A stretch of DNA of 64,000 nucleotides from positions 10,003,228 to 10,067,227 of the forward strand of contig NW_023998414.1 of the NCBI RefSeq assembly GCF_014805625.2. Reading direction: 5' to 3'. Below the pieces are notes generated by a model. It was not told the DNA's origin, did no database searches, and saw only the letters and a list, made by a program, of their open reading frames with translations. Shown here piece by piece: positions 1 through 12,485 of the stretch (the first letter of the stretch is position 1; every line of letters begins with the position of its first letter). The translations under genes were made by a program, and so were the position numbers. Source of the stretch: Glossina fuscipes. Its lineage: Eukaryota; Arthropoda; Insecta; Diptera; Glossinidae.

Positions 1-65
1 TTCCCAACTCTTCTTCACTCTTCTTGTCTCTTCATAAATCTAGTGTGAAATTTTATCGTGGGAAT

Positions 66-66
<1 letters not shown>

Positions 67-111
<45 letters not shown>
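67..111. repeat. T33A12 homopolymer junction
   Basis: A run of 33 T is followed directly by 12 A. The A run can pair with the adjacent T run, so the strand can fold back on itself. It may be slippage product or joined transposon tails; the length is prone to assembly error. Confidence 0.9.
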
Positions 112-1430
112 CATCAACAATGGTGTTAAGTTGTGTCATAGCCAACGGAATTTTTCAACTAAGAGGAATCTATAAAAAACATTAAAAAAAAAGAAAAAAA
201 AAAAGTTCACTCATCGCTGTAGTAACTTTCAGATGTCAGCGAATTTTGTATGAAAAAGCAATTTTTTTGCTTTATGCTTTAATTGAAGACGCGAAAAAAA
301 AAGTACTGGACGATTAGTTGGAAGAAGTGCATTAGAGCTGACATAATTTTTCTTCCATAAATATTTATGTTTCTATTTATAAATAAAGATATATATGTTT
401 ATACATATATACATATGAGTATGTGTTAGTACCTGAATGTTTACATAATACGTAATCGTGGTGATCTTAACAAACAGCAATGTTATATGAATTGAATAAA
501 ACTACACACATGTTTGTTTATTATTATATCTGCACATACGATGTCTATGCCGAAAAAGTGAAAAAAATCGATCTCTATTTGCTGATGACTTATAACCATC
601 GCCATCTGACGAATAAACGAATGTGAATTTTTTTTTTTTAATTTCTGCCTTAAATTCTTTATGATCTTCATCTTCATTTGCAGAGCCCCTTAGTCCAGGC
701 CCTTATTGTGAAACTGATCAAATTTCGATCTCTAAACACTCCAAGCTGTCTGACAAACAGCTACTTACTACTTATATACACTATATATATACATAATATT
801 CTATATAACATATAATATATATTTATATAGATATAGAATTTATAGTGAAGAGAAAATTGACGAACAAAATCCATTCACTCCACTCACATTCACATACCAT
901 TCACGCTGCTCGGATATTAATAGTAATCTCGTTCCACAGTTATATCCAACCAAGGTTGAGAATATCAATATCAAATCATTTGCGACAACTCACTTTGCTC
1001 ACACTATCACAAATAGATACTTACGAAGCGAATACGTCCAATTTCTCATTGTGGGCAGAATCTTACGATTAAACATTTACTCGGTGATGAATAAGAAACC
1101 TTCCGAAATTCAAAGACTCGTATTCGGACATCTTGAAAGTACGTAGGCAATATGTGTAAACTATTAATAAAATGTGGATGTTTTTTAAGATGACCAGAAT
1201 AATCGGAATCTACTCTCCCAGTGCTTGCTTATCCTACCTTAGCTCTAGAATTGATTTCTTTTAGTCCTCTCTTAAATATTTCATTTTTATATTATACGTT
1301 GAAATGAGGAAATTCTCGATCGGTTCTTCTTAAAAACCAAATGGCTGATGAATTTAAGAAAGTAATTGCGAAGATTTGTTTTTATATTCCGACTTCATAT
1401 TTACAGATCTTGTTCTGAACACACGTGATG
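112..1430. other. AT-rich DNA without recognised gene
   Basis: The stretch holds TA-rich patches (about 380-415 and 775-835) and short A tracts. Open frames here are at most 75 codons and resemble no family I know. No promoter, RNA gene or transposon remnant was recognised. Confidence 0.6.
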
Positions 1431-2155
1431 TACGAGGTGCGTTCAAACGAAAAGGTGACTTTTTTTGTCTGTTTTATCCCCTTCGAAGTTATCCCCCTTA
1501 GATATAATGTACTTATGTCAGTGCTTTGTAAAATCTCCGAACCACTTCTGATATGGACTTCAAAGTATGACATTGAGCTCGAAAGAAAGTGAAGCGATCA
1601 AAACCCCTTTCTTTCATGTGCTTACTCACTTTTGGGAGCGACAAAAAATCGCTTGGGACTAAGTTCGGTGTTATTATTGGCCAATAAATCACGAACAAGC
1701 AGTGAACTGCCGCATTATCGTTGTGCACTGGCCATGACTGGCTTTTCCACAACTTCCGATGCCGATATGCTCAGCAACTTCGCCAAAAGTGATTCGCGGA
1801 CTCTTCATAACAAATTTTTTCATTGCTTCAATGTTCTCATCGGTTGTCGACGTCCTGGACGTGTACCGTTGTTAACATCTTCTCGGACTTCTGTGAAGTG
1901 TTTCAAAATAGTACTCAAAGCACGCAAAGTAGACTCGCCAAATGTCAATGTCAAATAGAGCAAAGGTTAGTACAAACTCTTACGCAAAGCAAGCGGAAAC
2001 GTCGTCTAACCTTAACATCTGTCAAAAGCAAACTAAAAATGCAGAATACCTGATATTATCAACCTATGTCGAGGACATGTGTACCAACATAACAAAAATT
2101 AAGCGCTTAGGCCATGAAATTGGAAAAGTCACCTTTTGTTAGAACATACCTCGTA
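1431..2155 (-). mobile_element. Internally deleted mariner element with both terminal inverted repeats
   Basis: The left end reads TACGAGGTGCGTTC and the reverse complement of the right end reads TACGAGGTATGTTC. Both continue into AAAAGGTGACTTTT, giving inverted repeats of about 30 bp. The leading TA at each end is the expected mariner target duplication, so the element proper is about 1433-2153. At roughly 720 bp it is little more than half of a typical 1.3-kb mariner. Inside, on the minus strand, lie the N-terminal and C-terminal parts of a transposase with the middle missing. It cannot encode an active enzyme; with both ends kept it could once have been mobilised in trans. The family call is secure. 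The subfamily is not assigned. Confidence 0.88.
1455..1905 (-). pseudogene. Broken mariner transposase
   Basis: Read on the minus strand, about 1823-1860 gives GRPTTDENIEAMKK followed by SPRITFGEVAEHIGI. This is the DNA-binding part of mariner transposases, whose usual form is GRPSTS-TDENIEKV, then RRITIREVAEELGI. Near 1760 the frame jumps directly to VHNDNA (about 1712-1729), the second catalytic aspartate motif (HDNA in the family). It then runs to PNLVPSDFLSLPK (about 1634-1670), equal to the family's SPDLAPCDFFLFPK with the third aspartate. The D-to-D spacing is only about 22 residues instead of 34. The last part, GDNFEGDKTD (about 1467-1500), is the usual mariner C-terminus but lies in another frame. 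So there is a large central deletion, a smaller one between the catalytic residues, and at least one frameshift. Confidence 0.85.
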
Positions 2156-4282
2156 TATAAATAATAAGTATAAAATTAAGGTGGACTAAGCTTAAAACAG
2201 AGCAAAAGTTAATTTTAAATTTTTCGATGCATTAAGATGCATAAACACATTTATAAAATTGTACATAGGCTTCACATATTGTTGGTTCTATGGCAGATTT
2301 GTTGTAGAATTTTGAACGCCATAGTAGTATCTCTTAATTTTTCAATTTACGCTTATCGGCATCGATACATTGAGCATATTCGATAAACGTAATCTTTTCT
2401 TTCCGTATAACTATCCGGTGTGTTTCGTCTACGTCCGGTGCTTACCGTCTTTGGTTTATCAACTTGAGTATATATATTAAATTTGTCTTAAACTTTGCAA
2501 CATTTAATGAGTAAGCAATGAGTAAAAATTGTTTACGTCATTGTCGTATATGTTACATATGTTATTATAAATTTAATATAAACACTTTGTGTAGAATAGA
2601 AGAAATAGCAATAATTGCGTCGCGGTAAGTTAACAAGTGGTTTTTCAAACATTACCAGTTTGTTTTTTTTTTTTTTTTTTTTTTTTTTAAGTTTAGCTTT
2701 CACATATAATATAGGGTTTCTTCTTAGGTATACCCTTCATTGTGTTTACGTACGTGTTTGTGTTCGCTGATCCAATCAGTCATCCAATCTTTGCGTCTGG
2801 GTTTTTCTATAAGCCGCTTTACTTACTTTGTTTTTCTATATATACTAATAGGGACAGAGATAGAGAGAAAGAGAGAAAGAGAGAAGAACGACTAAATGAA
2901 ATATGAAAGAATCGTTGGGAATTCATGTAAGCAAGCACAGCTTTCACGTACTGTGATTGGTTTGGCTGGAGGCAGACAACAAGTGCTGCAAATAAATTGT
3001 CAGTTTTAGCGAATACAGATCGTCATTATTATCATTTGCCTTAGAAAGCATGAAAGCATGTGTGTGCACATACTTTGAAGGATTTATTTTAATTTTGCTT
3101 TATTTTTATGCTCACGCTTTAATTGGATTTATTTAAAAAAGTTTACACATACACTTGTTAGGCGCCTTCAGAGTATATAGAAAATTCCCTTTCTTTTATT
3201 TACCGAATAGTAACACAATTCACGCTTTCTATCACATTGAATAGAAATTTTGGTTAGATCTCTGACTATTTACCTTTGCATGCTTCTTGTACACGTAATT
3301 CATGTATCCAGAGACTTGGAAGAGAGCAAAAAGAGAGAAATTTTTATTTTTAAAATAACTTAATGTGAAATAGAGCGGAAGAGAAGCTTTTACGAGCTAT
3401 GCCGGCATATGCATGACGACGATCAAGGCTTAGAGCGAAGGAGGACATCAAAATCAGTATATTATGTTCCTTTCGATAGCTCAATAAGAAATTGAAGAAG
3501 AATTTTACTACGTGGATGATCCATTATAAAGGCAACGCGAATTTCGATTATTGTCAACACTTTGCACTCCTATGTCGATTATACGGTGACCTAGAGTCGT
3601 CATTGTACTATCATTACAACAAATCATTAATTAAGCAATTAGGAATAGGAGTGCAAAGGGTTAATGGATTAATTTTCGAATTTTTCTTGTCTCTATTGTC
3701 CACCTTGAGAGTCATATATTTTGCCGCAACAATTAAATAGTTTTTCGGTTTTATCTTATATGCCAAAGCTGGACTAGGCCTAGGATTTCGTGCCTACGAC
3801 CTATTCCGATAGAATAGATAAGTAGATAGAATTTCAGGGGCGCCAAACATTTTCCTCTCTGAACGGCCGAAGAGAGAATGCCTTGATATCTTTCACATCA
3901 CATATGCAATATTATATAACAATAAACGTTTAAATGGGAATTTTGGTTTTTTTTTTTTTTTTTTTGGTTTTTGATTTGTGCTTATTTCATATATAAAAGA
4001 ATGGCGTTTTAAACATTTGAAGTTATGCTATTTTGCTTACGATCCATTATGATGAGGCAATATTCGATTCAATTCGATATTTTAATTTACCTTAATGCGG
4101 AAATAACAATTCATTAAGAAACGTAACGGAAATTAATTTAATATTGACTTATAAACGCGTTCAGCCTACACTCCATTCCAGTGGACCGCGCTCAAATGCA
4201 TGCTTGCAATTAAATATTCTAATAAATATTTACCTAATTGCTGGCACTCATTATGCACAATCAAACACAGTGCACTTATGTA

Positions 4283-4284
<2 letters not shown>
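2156..4284. other. AT-rich DNA with poly-T and GA tracts, no gene
   Basis: Contents are a 26-nt T run at 2663-2688, a GA-rich tract at about 2847-2885 and a 19-nt T run at 3947-3965. The frame at 3492-3740 (82 codons) matches nothing I recognise. No transposon remnant was seen. Confidence 0.6.

Positions 4285-4327
<43 letters not shown>
4285..4327. repeat. (TA)n microsatellite
   Basis: About 21 uninterrupted AT dinucleotides, flanked by further imperfect TATA and CATA sequence. The open frames on both strands here are produced by the repeat (alternating I and Y). Confidence 0.95.
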
Positions 4328-4330
<3 letters not shown>

Positions 4331-4510
4331 TATGTATATATACATATCTATGTATAAGTGCATACATGCATTGTAGTAAGTGCGTATACGTTCATTTGTT
4401 CACCTACCCACCTACCCGCAACAGTATGTGAAGTGCTAGAATAAAGAAGTGATTCTTTTTCGGAATTGAATACAATTAAGAATTAATTAAGCACGCAACC
4501 GACTATAACC

Positions 4511-4551
4511 GCAACAACAACAACAACAACAACAGCAATAATAATAATAAC
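4511..4551. repeat. Compound (CAA)n-(AAT)n triplet repeat
   Basis: Seven CAA units, one CAG, then five AAT units. The CAA/CAG part resembles the opa repeats of fly genes, but all three frames close soon after, so it is not read as coding. Confidence 0.9.
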
Positions 4552-4756
4552 ATTTTACCATTAGAATGAAACGCAACTACAAACACATCAGAAATACCAT
4601 AAGTCAACAATACCACAATAATCTAACATTGATGTCTGACATAGAACGCAACGGGGCAAAAATGTTAAATCAAATGAAATGAAATCACAACGTTTTCTAA
4701 TAGATCAGCTCTGAGTGCATATGCATGTATAAGTATATTTTTAAATGAACCCAGCT

Positions 4757-4770
4757 TACTATATATATAC

Positions 4771-4814
<44 letters not shown>

Positions 4815-4815
4815 T
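4757..4815. repeat. Imperfect (AT)n microsatellite
   Basis: AT dinucleotides broken only by ACAT steps. The 123- and 76-codon minus-strand frames over this area owe their length to the repeat. Confidence 0.92.
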
Positions 4816-6109
4816 TCTGTATGAAATTTACGTATACATGCGTATATAAATATGATGCGGACATAGGAAACATGACCACGAGAAAAATATGGAAACGCTC
4901 GCCTGTATATATGTGAACAACATACAAAGCACTCTTTTTTATAACTTATCAAGGCAAAGTAAATAAAATAAATCATTTCGTTTTTAACACATTGTATCCC
5001 TATTAAGGCGTTTCGGTCTCGCCCATGTCCGTCCATTCACAAAAATATCAGATATTTACAAATACTTGCTAAACGCAATTGTTTTCCACAAATTGCTTGT
5101 GAAAATATTCACACAAACTTTAGTTAGCTAAAAATATTATATAGCAGATAAATAGCAAAAAAAATATTAAAAAAAAAAAAAACCCTGGGCGTAAGAGAAA
5201 GTTGAATTCATTATCTAATGTACGAATAATATCGGACTATATCAGCAAATTCGAAATATATCGCTAATATACGAGATTCGATAATAAATTTTTCTTCAAA
5301 CGATTTAAGTTATTTTTTGAAGTGATGTACAAAGACACCTTTTGCGAGTAAACTGATCGATTACACTCGACTTGGAATGAATTTTAACTTTATATATATA
5401 TATATACCAAGACTAAATAACTGATGTTTATAGGATCGGGTCTATGATTCATACACATAGAAGTTAGTAGCGGAATGATCATCATCATCATCATTAGCAT
5501 AATCTAAGATTCGAATAATTGGAAATTTTCTTGAATGTGATCGAAAACATAATAAATTTATCTAATTATTTAATTTATCATAGCTCTGGCGAAGAGAAAG
5601 AGCTTCCTTTTCGAGTTTAAAGCTATGATTCTTATTCTAGTTTCAACTACACAAAGAAAGTCAAACGCAAGAGATCATATTGATTTCGCTATTAATGCGG
5701 ATTATGGAGGATTACGGTTGCATATCACGTTTCTTATACATATTTGACAAGTTCCCTCTGGCTGTATAATAATAACAAAGTTTCAGAAACTTCTGAAACT
5801 TGAAGGAGTTTGAAGGATATTTTTCTCCGATTTTCAAATGTTACTTATCCAATTTAAAACTTCCGGTTTTTGCTTATACCCAGCCATGCCTATCTTTTTC
5901 ACGTATTCAAAACTATTTAAATTGTAATAAAAGCCACAACTGAAGCAAAAAAGTGGAAATAAAATTCGCACTGACTAAAAATGTCGAAAATCGGAAATCA
6001 AAATTTGGAAAAAATTTTATATGGCAATGCTATACCCACTGCCATCGAGCGATCGTTTATCATTTCGATTGTACCATTCAAGAAGAAAGGCTTAACTATT
6101 TGATGGGAA
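4816..6109. other. AT-rich DNA, no gene seen
   Basis: Short A tracts occur near 5160-5183 and a TA patch at 5390-5406. The sentence-like motif TATCGGACTATATCA near 5231 weakly resembles internal parts of repeat R but is too short to call. Confidence 0.5.
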
Positions 6110-6135
6110 TCTCTCTCTCTCTCTCTCTCTGTCTC
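6110..6135. repeat. (CT)n microsatellite
   Basis: Ten or more CT units ending in GTCTCC. Confidence 0.9.
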
Positions 6136-6615
6136 CTTAAAAGGATTAAAGCATAATCCGCGTAGTGTTTTACTCAACCAAAAATGTAGATTGAAAACTG
6201 AAACCTTGTAAAGCTCTCCTTATTTCAACGAAGCAGGCTAAGATCACTAAGAACACTAAGTCCGGAAGATGCGAAAAAAAAAACTGCTCTTTTCTAAATG
6301 TTTATCAAGACTCTACGAACTGGAAATTTCTCTTCTAACCAACTGTGCTCGTAATCGTGATCGTTAAATTGGAAAATTTTTTAAATGAACATTTTTAATC
6401 CTACTTGCCTGAGTATGTATAACTTGGAGAACGGATTGAATTGAATAAATGACTTCTGATTGATCACTTGAAGATTCAATACTTTTCATGTCATTCAAAC
6501 GAATTATGCTTTCTATTCATGCATAGAATGAATGAAATTGAATTGCCTGTAGTAGTAGGCATCTAAAGGTTCATTGTAAAGCGTCTATTGTGGCCGTTTC
6601 GCATACCGTTTGCTA

Positions 6616-6643
<28 letters not shown>
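6616..6643. repeat. Poly-T tract, 28 nt
   Basis: Pure T run followed by AATTAATA. It could be the reverse-strand tail of an eroded retroposon, but no body is recognisable beside it. Confidence 0.92.
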
Positions 6644-6647
<4 letters not shown>

Positions 6648-8684
6648 AATACATAAGTAGAGAAATCCACGAACATAAATTGTAATGAATTGAACTATAG
6701 TAAGTGTACTACATTTCTTAGCTCATATGCGTCACACACAGTTTTGTTGCAGTGGGTCAGTGAACCAATGCAATGCGCAAATAATTTTTATTTTCAAATT
6801 TTTAAACATTTCTCAAATAGCATAAGTTATTAAACGGAATAAAAGAGAACCATAGGCGCGGGCACTTTTGCGTGCATTCTGCAACATTCCAATTTATATT
6901 CATACCCGGCAAACGTATATACACACATACTTATGTTTATATAATTTTTTATGCATTAACACATAAAGTACACGCTACGCATTTATGAACGCAGATAGTA
7001 AGGCATTTTCAATTTCAACTTCCGCTTTTCGGTATACATATATATAGTGGGACCCATGCCGTCGTAAACGGTTAACAATAATAATAATAACGTACTATTG
7101 CACTTTACGAGCAGAATTTTACAATGAAATAATGCATGTGCATACACATATGCCCTGTTGATATAGTAGAGATTGTTAAGCGTTCTCGAGGGATGTGCCT
7201 GTGTGTGCGAACGAGCGAGCGATTACCTTACGAAATATACATAATAGAAAAGTAAACATGTTCATCAACACTTTGACGCTTCGTTGCAGATGCCGGCACG
7301 CATGGATATCATGCACAGGAATGAAGTGCAGACAACAAGACTGACTGTCAAGCAGACACATAGATTCTATATATGTAGCAAGTACTTCCTTAAATTTAAA
7401 ATACAAAAAAAATTTATATACATATAAACAATTCATATTCGTATGCTAAGTATCTATAACGATGGCTGATATGTTAGGTTTATTACATATACGTCCCTTA
7501 AGAATTAATAAACAACAAATACCCTCCCTCTTGCAATCGTACAGTGCGCGAAGGTGTTCGAGCAAAAAAGTGAAACATTTGCTTTTCTGCATAAGTCATT
7601 CAGTATATAATTAATTTAAATAGTTATGTTTCACTCAATATTGACCATTTCTAACTAGTTATCGTCCTTTGCTATCTCTTCGAAATATTATATATATTTA
7701 TTTATTTTTTGTTTGCTTCCTCTCTCTTTCTTGGCGAATATATTTGATAAGACTGATAGATTGACTTCGTCGCGTCTTAGATAGAAGGTCTCGCCAGCTG
7801 ATTCTTTAGTTTGTACAATCTTACTCATTTCCTGTACATATATCGCTGGCTTCAAGTCTATTAACTAAAGCTTTGCCGCTCACATATTCATGTAATCTTC
7901 GTATAATCATGTAATCGTTATATCGTAAATGACATAATATCTTGATGGGATGGACATTTTTGATGATAAGCTTAAGCCATGCAGATTAAACATTTTTACA
8001 CTAATCTTCAGTTCAATTGCATATTTAACCATATGGCTCCCAGATGTAAAGCAAAAATTTTATTTAAGCATTATCTTCACCATTGCATTGGACGAATGTT
8101 TTCCATTCCATAACAAGCGATCAATGCCTTTAAGTTGAACTTATTTTTAATTTACATTCGAATCAATTAATTTATTAATTTTTTTTTTTAATCTCTTTAA
8201 AATGATGTCATCATATCTCCCCTTGTAATAATAATTTTAAAAATTTTGTAGAAAAATTTTCGAAAATTTCTTAATAATTGTTTAGTTTCGATAAATTAAA
8301 AGCAATTTCAAAATGCATCGTAAAGTGTTTAGAAGGCTTCGTAAACCAACGGTATTAGGAACGTTTTTCACAAAAGCGAACACAAGACCATTTACTTTCG
8401 TTTATCATTTATTAGACTTCAATCTTATAGTAAAAACTAACTATTCATTGCGTTCGTTTGGTCGTTTCGCCCTTCCCATGCTTCTTTAATGCTACAATCT
8501 TTCTTAGAAATCATAATAGAATTTAAAATTTCTTTTTAATTTCTTATTAATTTTTTTTCTTTGCTTTTATTTGATAGACATACAAACAATACTAGCCGGA
8601 TAGGAAGCAAACAGTATTTCTTCCACCTCTATATATAACGTTTAGTTCACTTTTTTCTTTTATTTTTTTTATTATTATTTTTTT

Positions 8685-8686
<2 letters not shown>
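6644..8686. other. AT-rich DNA, no gene seen
   Basis: Open frames reach only 86 codons (minus strand near 7176-7436), with no recognisable domain. AATAAA-like strings are common but not informative in such AT-rich DNA. Confidence 0.55.

Positions 8687-8715
<29 letters not shown>
8687..8715. repeat. Poly-T tract, 29 nt
   Basis: Pure T run preceded by T-rich sequence from about 8650 and followed by a short CTGT/CTAT pyrimidine repeat. Confidence 0.92.
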
Positions 8716-8991
8716 GATATCTGTCTGTCTATCTATCTAAATACCTTAATAATGGAAAACGTAGAAAATAATAATAAACCAACAAACTGAATGGTTATGC
8801 AACAGGTTAGACATCTTCAACCAGGTAACCAAGCATTACTAATTTTAGAATTTCAATGTATGAGAAAGATATGTACGTACGTATATAAATATGTAGGAAT
8901 AAATCTAAAAAGTTGTTCATTTTACTTCTTCGTTCTATGTTTTCTACTGGCTTTTTTTAGTCTCTCTGTTATTGTTTTTGATGTTCTAAGA

Positions 8992-9062
8992 TTATATATA
9001 CATATATATAATAATATTATATATACATATATATATATATATTACAAAAAAAAAAATAAAAA
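8992..9062. repeat. TA-rich microsatellite followed by A tract
   Basis: Imperfect TATA repeats to about 9042, then A-rich sequence. The 109-codon plus-strand frame at 8791-9120 runs through it; its second half is repeat-driven and I do not accept it as a gene. Confidence 0.8.
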
Positions 9063-10826
9063 AATAAAGGTTTACACGATTTTTATTAAAGGCTTCCATC
9101 ATTGTTTACTTTCTATATAGACTTTTATTACTTTTCTTGTTTTTTTTTTATTCATTTACTCTGTTTTTTTTTTTTTTTTCTTTCTACCTTTTTTTTTTTG
9201 TAAATTATTTGCAATCATCAAGTGATGCAATATTTATTGATAGATTAAAAGTTGAATAGTCAATTAAACAAATTTTTAGTAAATACTTGTTTTTGTTTTT
9301 CTGATGAAATCACTTATACCCTAATAAGATTAACTAGAACCCGCCTTGAAAAACTCCACAATAACATCGTGTTGTATTAAATTGTTAGGATATGCTAGTT
9401 CTCCATGCTTTCAAAGCCGGACGCGACGGTCTTGTACATTTTAAATCAGTCCAGCAATGTATTTTTATACTAACCGCAGATAATACATTATTAGGTTTAT
9501 GAATTGCTTGTAATGCTTGTAATGCTTTCTATGCGTATTAAAGATGCTGGGTAAAAATGCAGGTTGTATCAATTATTAAAGAGAAAGGAATCGCGTTTTC
9601 TTTACCGCTCTTGTTTTTAGTCTGCTTCGTGAAATAGAAAAAATAAAAAAACAAAGAATAAAATTTGGTCTCAAACTTTTACTTTTACTCTGAAAAATTT
9701 GAAAGTCAGCCTAACGAATACATCGTTTCTATATAGTTTTAAATTTTTATGATTCCAAAATAATTTTTACCTCAACAGAACATCACTCAGTAAAATTCGT
9801 AGGCTGGTATGGAAATGTAGGAAGAGATTATTGATGATGAGGAAGAGATTAATGATCAATAGTAATGAATGACTTGTGAAGTGCCACCATTCGCATTTCA
9901 ATGAACTGCAATTTCAAAAGGGCCACTAGTTCGGTAATAGATGAATTTCCTTCGAAGAAACATCCAAATGTATGTAAATTTATACCTTATGTACTAAGTA
10001 AAGAATTTCTCATTACTTTTATTCTGTCGACTAAAAATCTAAGATTGAATAGAAAAGAAATTTCCTTTTCAATCGTATCTCATGTCTCTTTTAATTTCAT
10101 AACCTATTCATCGTTGGAAAATGCAAGGAATCCGTGGCAATAAGCAAAAATCTCCCCCTCTCTTTCTCTCTCGCTTGTTTCCACTTTATACTAGCGCTGA
10201 TAGTTCTTCTTCTTTTAATAACATAAAATTAAGTGAAAAGTACTGTATCGCGTCTACATCGTAAAACCTGAAAGAAAAGACCAACTCCTCTAAAAGGGAT
10301 GTTTAAAGGGGGAATACAAAAGAAGAGGAAAAAGCGAAAAAGTTATTTATGTTAGAAAAAAACATCTGTTTCTCTATGCTAAATAAATAAACAAAATGAA
10401 TTTCTTAAAATAAATTTTGCAGAGATCCGTTATTATCATCACTTGTTTATGTGAACAACAGATATACGTACGGCAGAGATATTCGCTTGTTTAACTAGCT
10501 TCTGAAAGAGTTTATACGACAGCGCTGCAACGCTTTATTATTTATTTATTTATTTCTCACAAACTTACTTTTCCAATAATGTATACGGGAGCCGCGTTAT
10601 TTTCATCTCGCAAGTTAGCCTAACTACATCGACCTGTTTCGATAATATATCTAGCTTTGGCAGTGATTTTCCCAAAGAATTTGATTTAATTTCACTTCCC
10701 CACCAATTGAAACCTTTATTGCTATCTTTGTCGAAAAAGTTCTGCAATTTTTACTTTGGACCGCCGCAGAGCTTAGTAAATAAGAGACGCGACTTACAAA
10801 CCGCTCTTTGTATATTCAAATCTCAG
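9063..10826. other. AT-rich DNA, no gene seen
   Basis: T-rich tracts lie at 9140-9200 and a CT-rich patch near 10155. Short frames only. No transposon motif recognised. Confidence 0.5.
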
Positions 10827-10853
10827 TGCGATTCGATTATACTTCGAATCGCA
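10827..10853. other. Ten-bp perfect hairpin
   Basis: TGCGATTCGA (10827-10836) and its exact reverse complement TCGAATCGCA (10844-10853) flank the 7-nt loop TTATACT. The right arm overlaps a GCAGCTGC palindrome. This lies inside a 112-codon plus-strand frame (10707-11045), locally richer in GC, whose product I do not recognise. Confidence 0.85.
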
Positions 10854-11257
10854 GCTGCAGTTAGTCTTCATTCGGGTAAAGACATAGACAACTTACCGAT
10901 TGGACACACACTGACTAATTCCACTACCGCCAAAGCCACCGCCTTCTTATATCCTTCTCTTTTCTTACTTCTTCCTGATTACACGCTCAATTACACATAT
11001 AAAAAAGGAGAAAAAATTTCAAAAATTTTGAAAATATTTTCTTGAGCTTAATCGCTTTGGACATGTTTTTTAGATTTATTGCTCCAAGACTTTATGCACT
11101 TTGTTCAATGACCGATGAGACTTCTGAGATGTCACAAATACGTCGACAAAACAAGGTCCCTTCTCATCTCATCGCTCAATGATAAGTTGCAACTGTTTTC
11201 CTCCAGTACGCATCAAGTTTTTTCAGATTTTCGATGGGTGCCCGCTACACTGAGCTT

Positions 11258-11397
11258 TTTTTTTCTTTATACCCTATACCCACTTGTGCTACAAGAGCAC
11301 AGTAAGTTTGTGCGGATGTAGAGAACATTCAGGAGAACTTGAGATAGGCCCATCTTTTATTATATGGATCGTGTGTGTCCGTCTGTCTGTATTGTTT
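11258..11397 (+). repeat. Dispersed repeat R, fragment
   Basis: Contains TATACCCACTTGTGCTACAAG, then TTTGTGCGGATGTA, then GTGTGTCCGTCTGTCTGT. In this order these are the landmarks of a repeat common between genes in tephritid flies (from memory, not checked). Related copies occur elsewhere in this window at 14.2, 40.0, 41.6, 43.2, 45.1, 57.8 and 63.9 kb. Confidence 0.6.
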
Positions 11398-11430
11398 TTT
11401 GAGATTTTACTTGCAATGGGCGTGTAGGAC

Positions 11431-11432
<2 letters not shown>

Positions 11433-11461
<29 letters not shown>
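11433..11461. repeat. Poly-T tract, 29 nt
   Basis: Pure T run a few bases beyond the R fragment, perhaps marking an insertion boundary. Confidence 0.92.
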
Positions 11462-12428
11462 GATTAAAAATAGTCCTATAGCTGCACTGGGTCCCGCAGA
11501 GTTCCCCGTATTAAACACGACTTGAAAGAAAGACTGCAGTGTTGCCACTTTTCGTTATTTTTCAAAAAATAGTGTTTTCTTTTTAATGCTTAACTACATA
11601 CTTAATGATCTCTTCACATATTTTTTGTATTATTACTCTGCCTTTCAACTTCAAAATATTATCAAACAAATTAGTTTATATAGAATTATTTTACTCCTTA
11701 GGTGCCAGCAAAATTATTTATTTGCTTGCCCGAGAAAATTTTCCGAAAATTCCAAATTAATTAACTTACTCCACTTCGTTTTCCGGTTTGTTGAACTAAG
11801 GTAAAGATTTAAAATGATCTCGTCCCCCAAGTTCGTCTATTTCTACGAAATCGAAAATATTTATGAACGATTTACTGCATTAGGTGCATTGCACTTATTG
11901 TTAGAAATATACTTGTAAAGCGTAAGTGAGAGAGTGAAAAGGTTGTGTAGGCTACAGGGCACATATTAGATATCATTCTTAGCAATGAAATAGATAAAGC
12001 TTTCAGAAATTTTCATTAACATATAGCAATGCGTTCTGCATCAGACTTGATAGAGAAAATGATATGCTTTTGTGTATTAATTTTTCTTTTTTTTTTTCTT
12101 TTTTTTTCAATCCGAATAAGTAATTTATTGTACTCCGAATTTTTGTTTTATTATTTTTTTTATTTTTTTTTATTTAGTCTGGCCAAAACGAATGGACTTG
12201 ATTTGCGCCTTGATAAATTACACGAAATTTATTTGAATAGAGTTTAGGAAAGAGAAAAAAAGGAGAAAGGGGGGGAAAAAAAGAGACTTATTTTTACATT
12301 TTCGATGTCACCCACATAGAATTTGGCACAAGGTGGGGTATCCTTACTTTGAATTGTGTAAGAGAGGGGATTGAAATGAGAATGCAATGTTAACTAAACT
12401 AAAAACAAACATTACAAACCATTGTGCG
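11462..12428. other. AT-rich DNA, no gene seen
   Basis: T-rich stretch at 12083-12176 and A/G-rich stretch at 12246-12287. Frames are short and hydrophobic because of the T runs. Confidence 0.5.
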
Positions 12429-12485
12429 CGTATGTATGTGTGTATGTGTGTATGTGTGTGTATGTGTGTGTGTGTGTGTGTGTGT
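12429..12485. repeat. (TG)n microsatellite with TATG interruptions
   Basis: TATGTG steps pass into a pure TG run of about 12 units. Alternating purine-pyrimidine, so able to adopt Z-DNA. Confidence 0.93.

Noticed and set aside
4665..5036. 123-codon minus-strand frame
   Set aside because: The middle is alternating I and Y from a TA microsatellite; no recognisable protein.
8791..9120. 109-codon plus-strand frame
   Set aside because: Second half is TA and A repeats; no domain.
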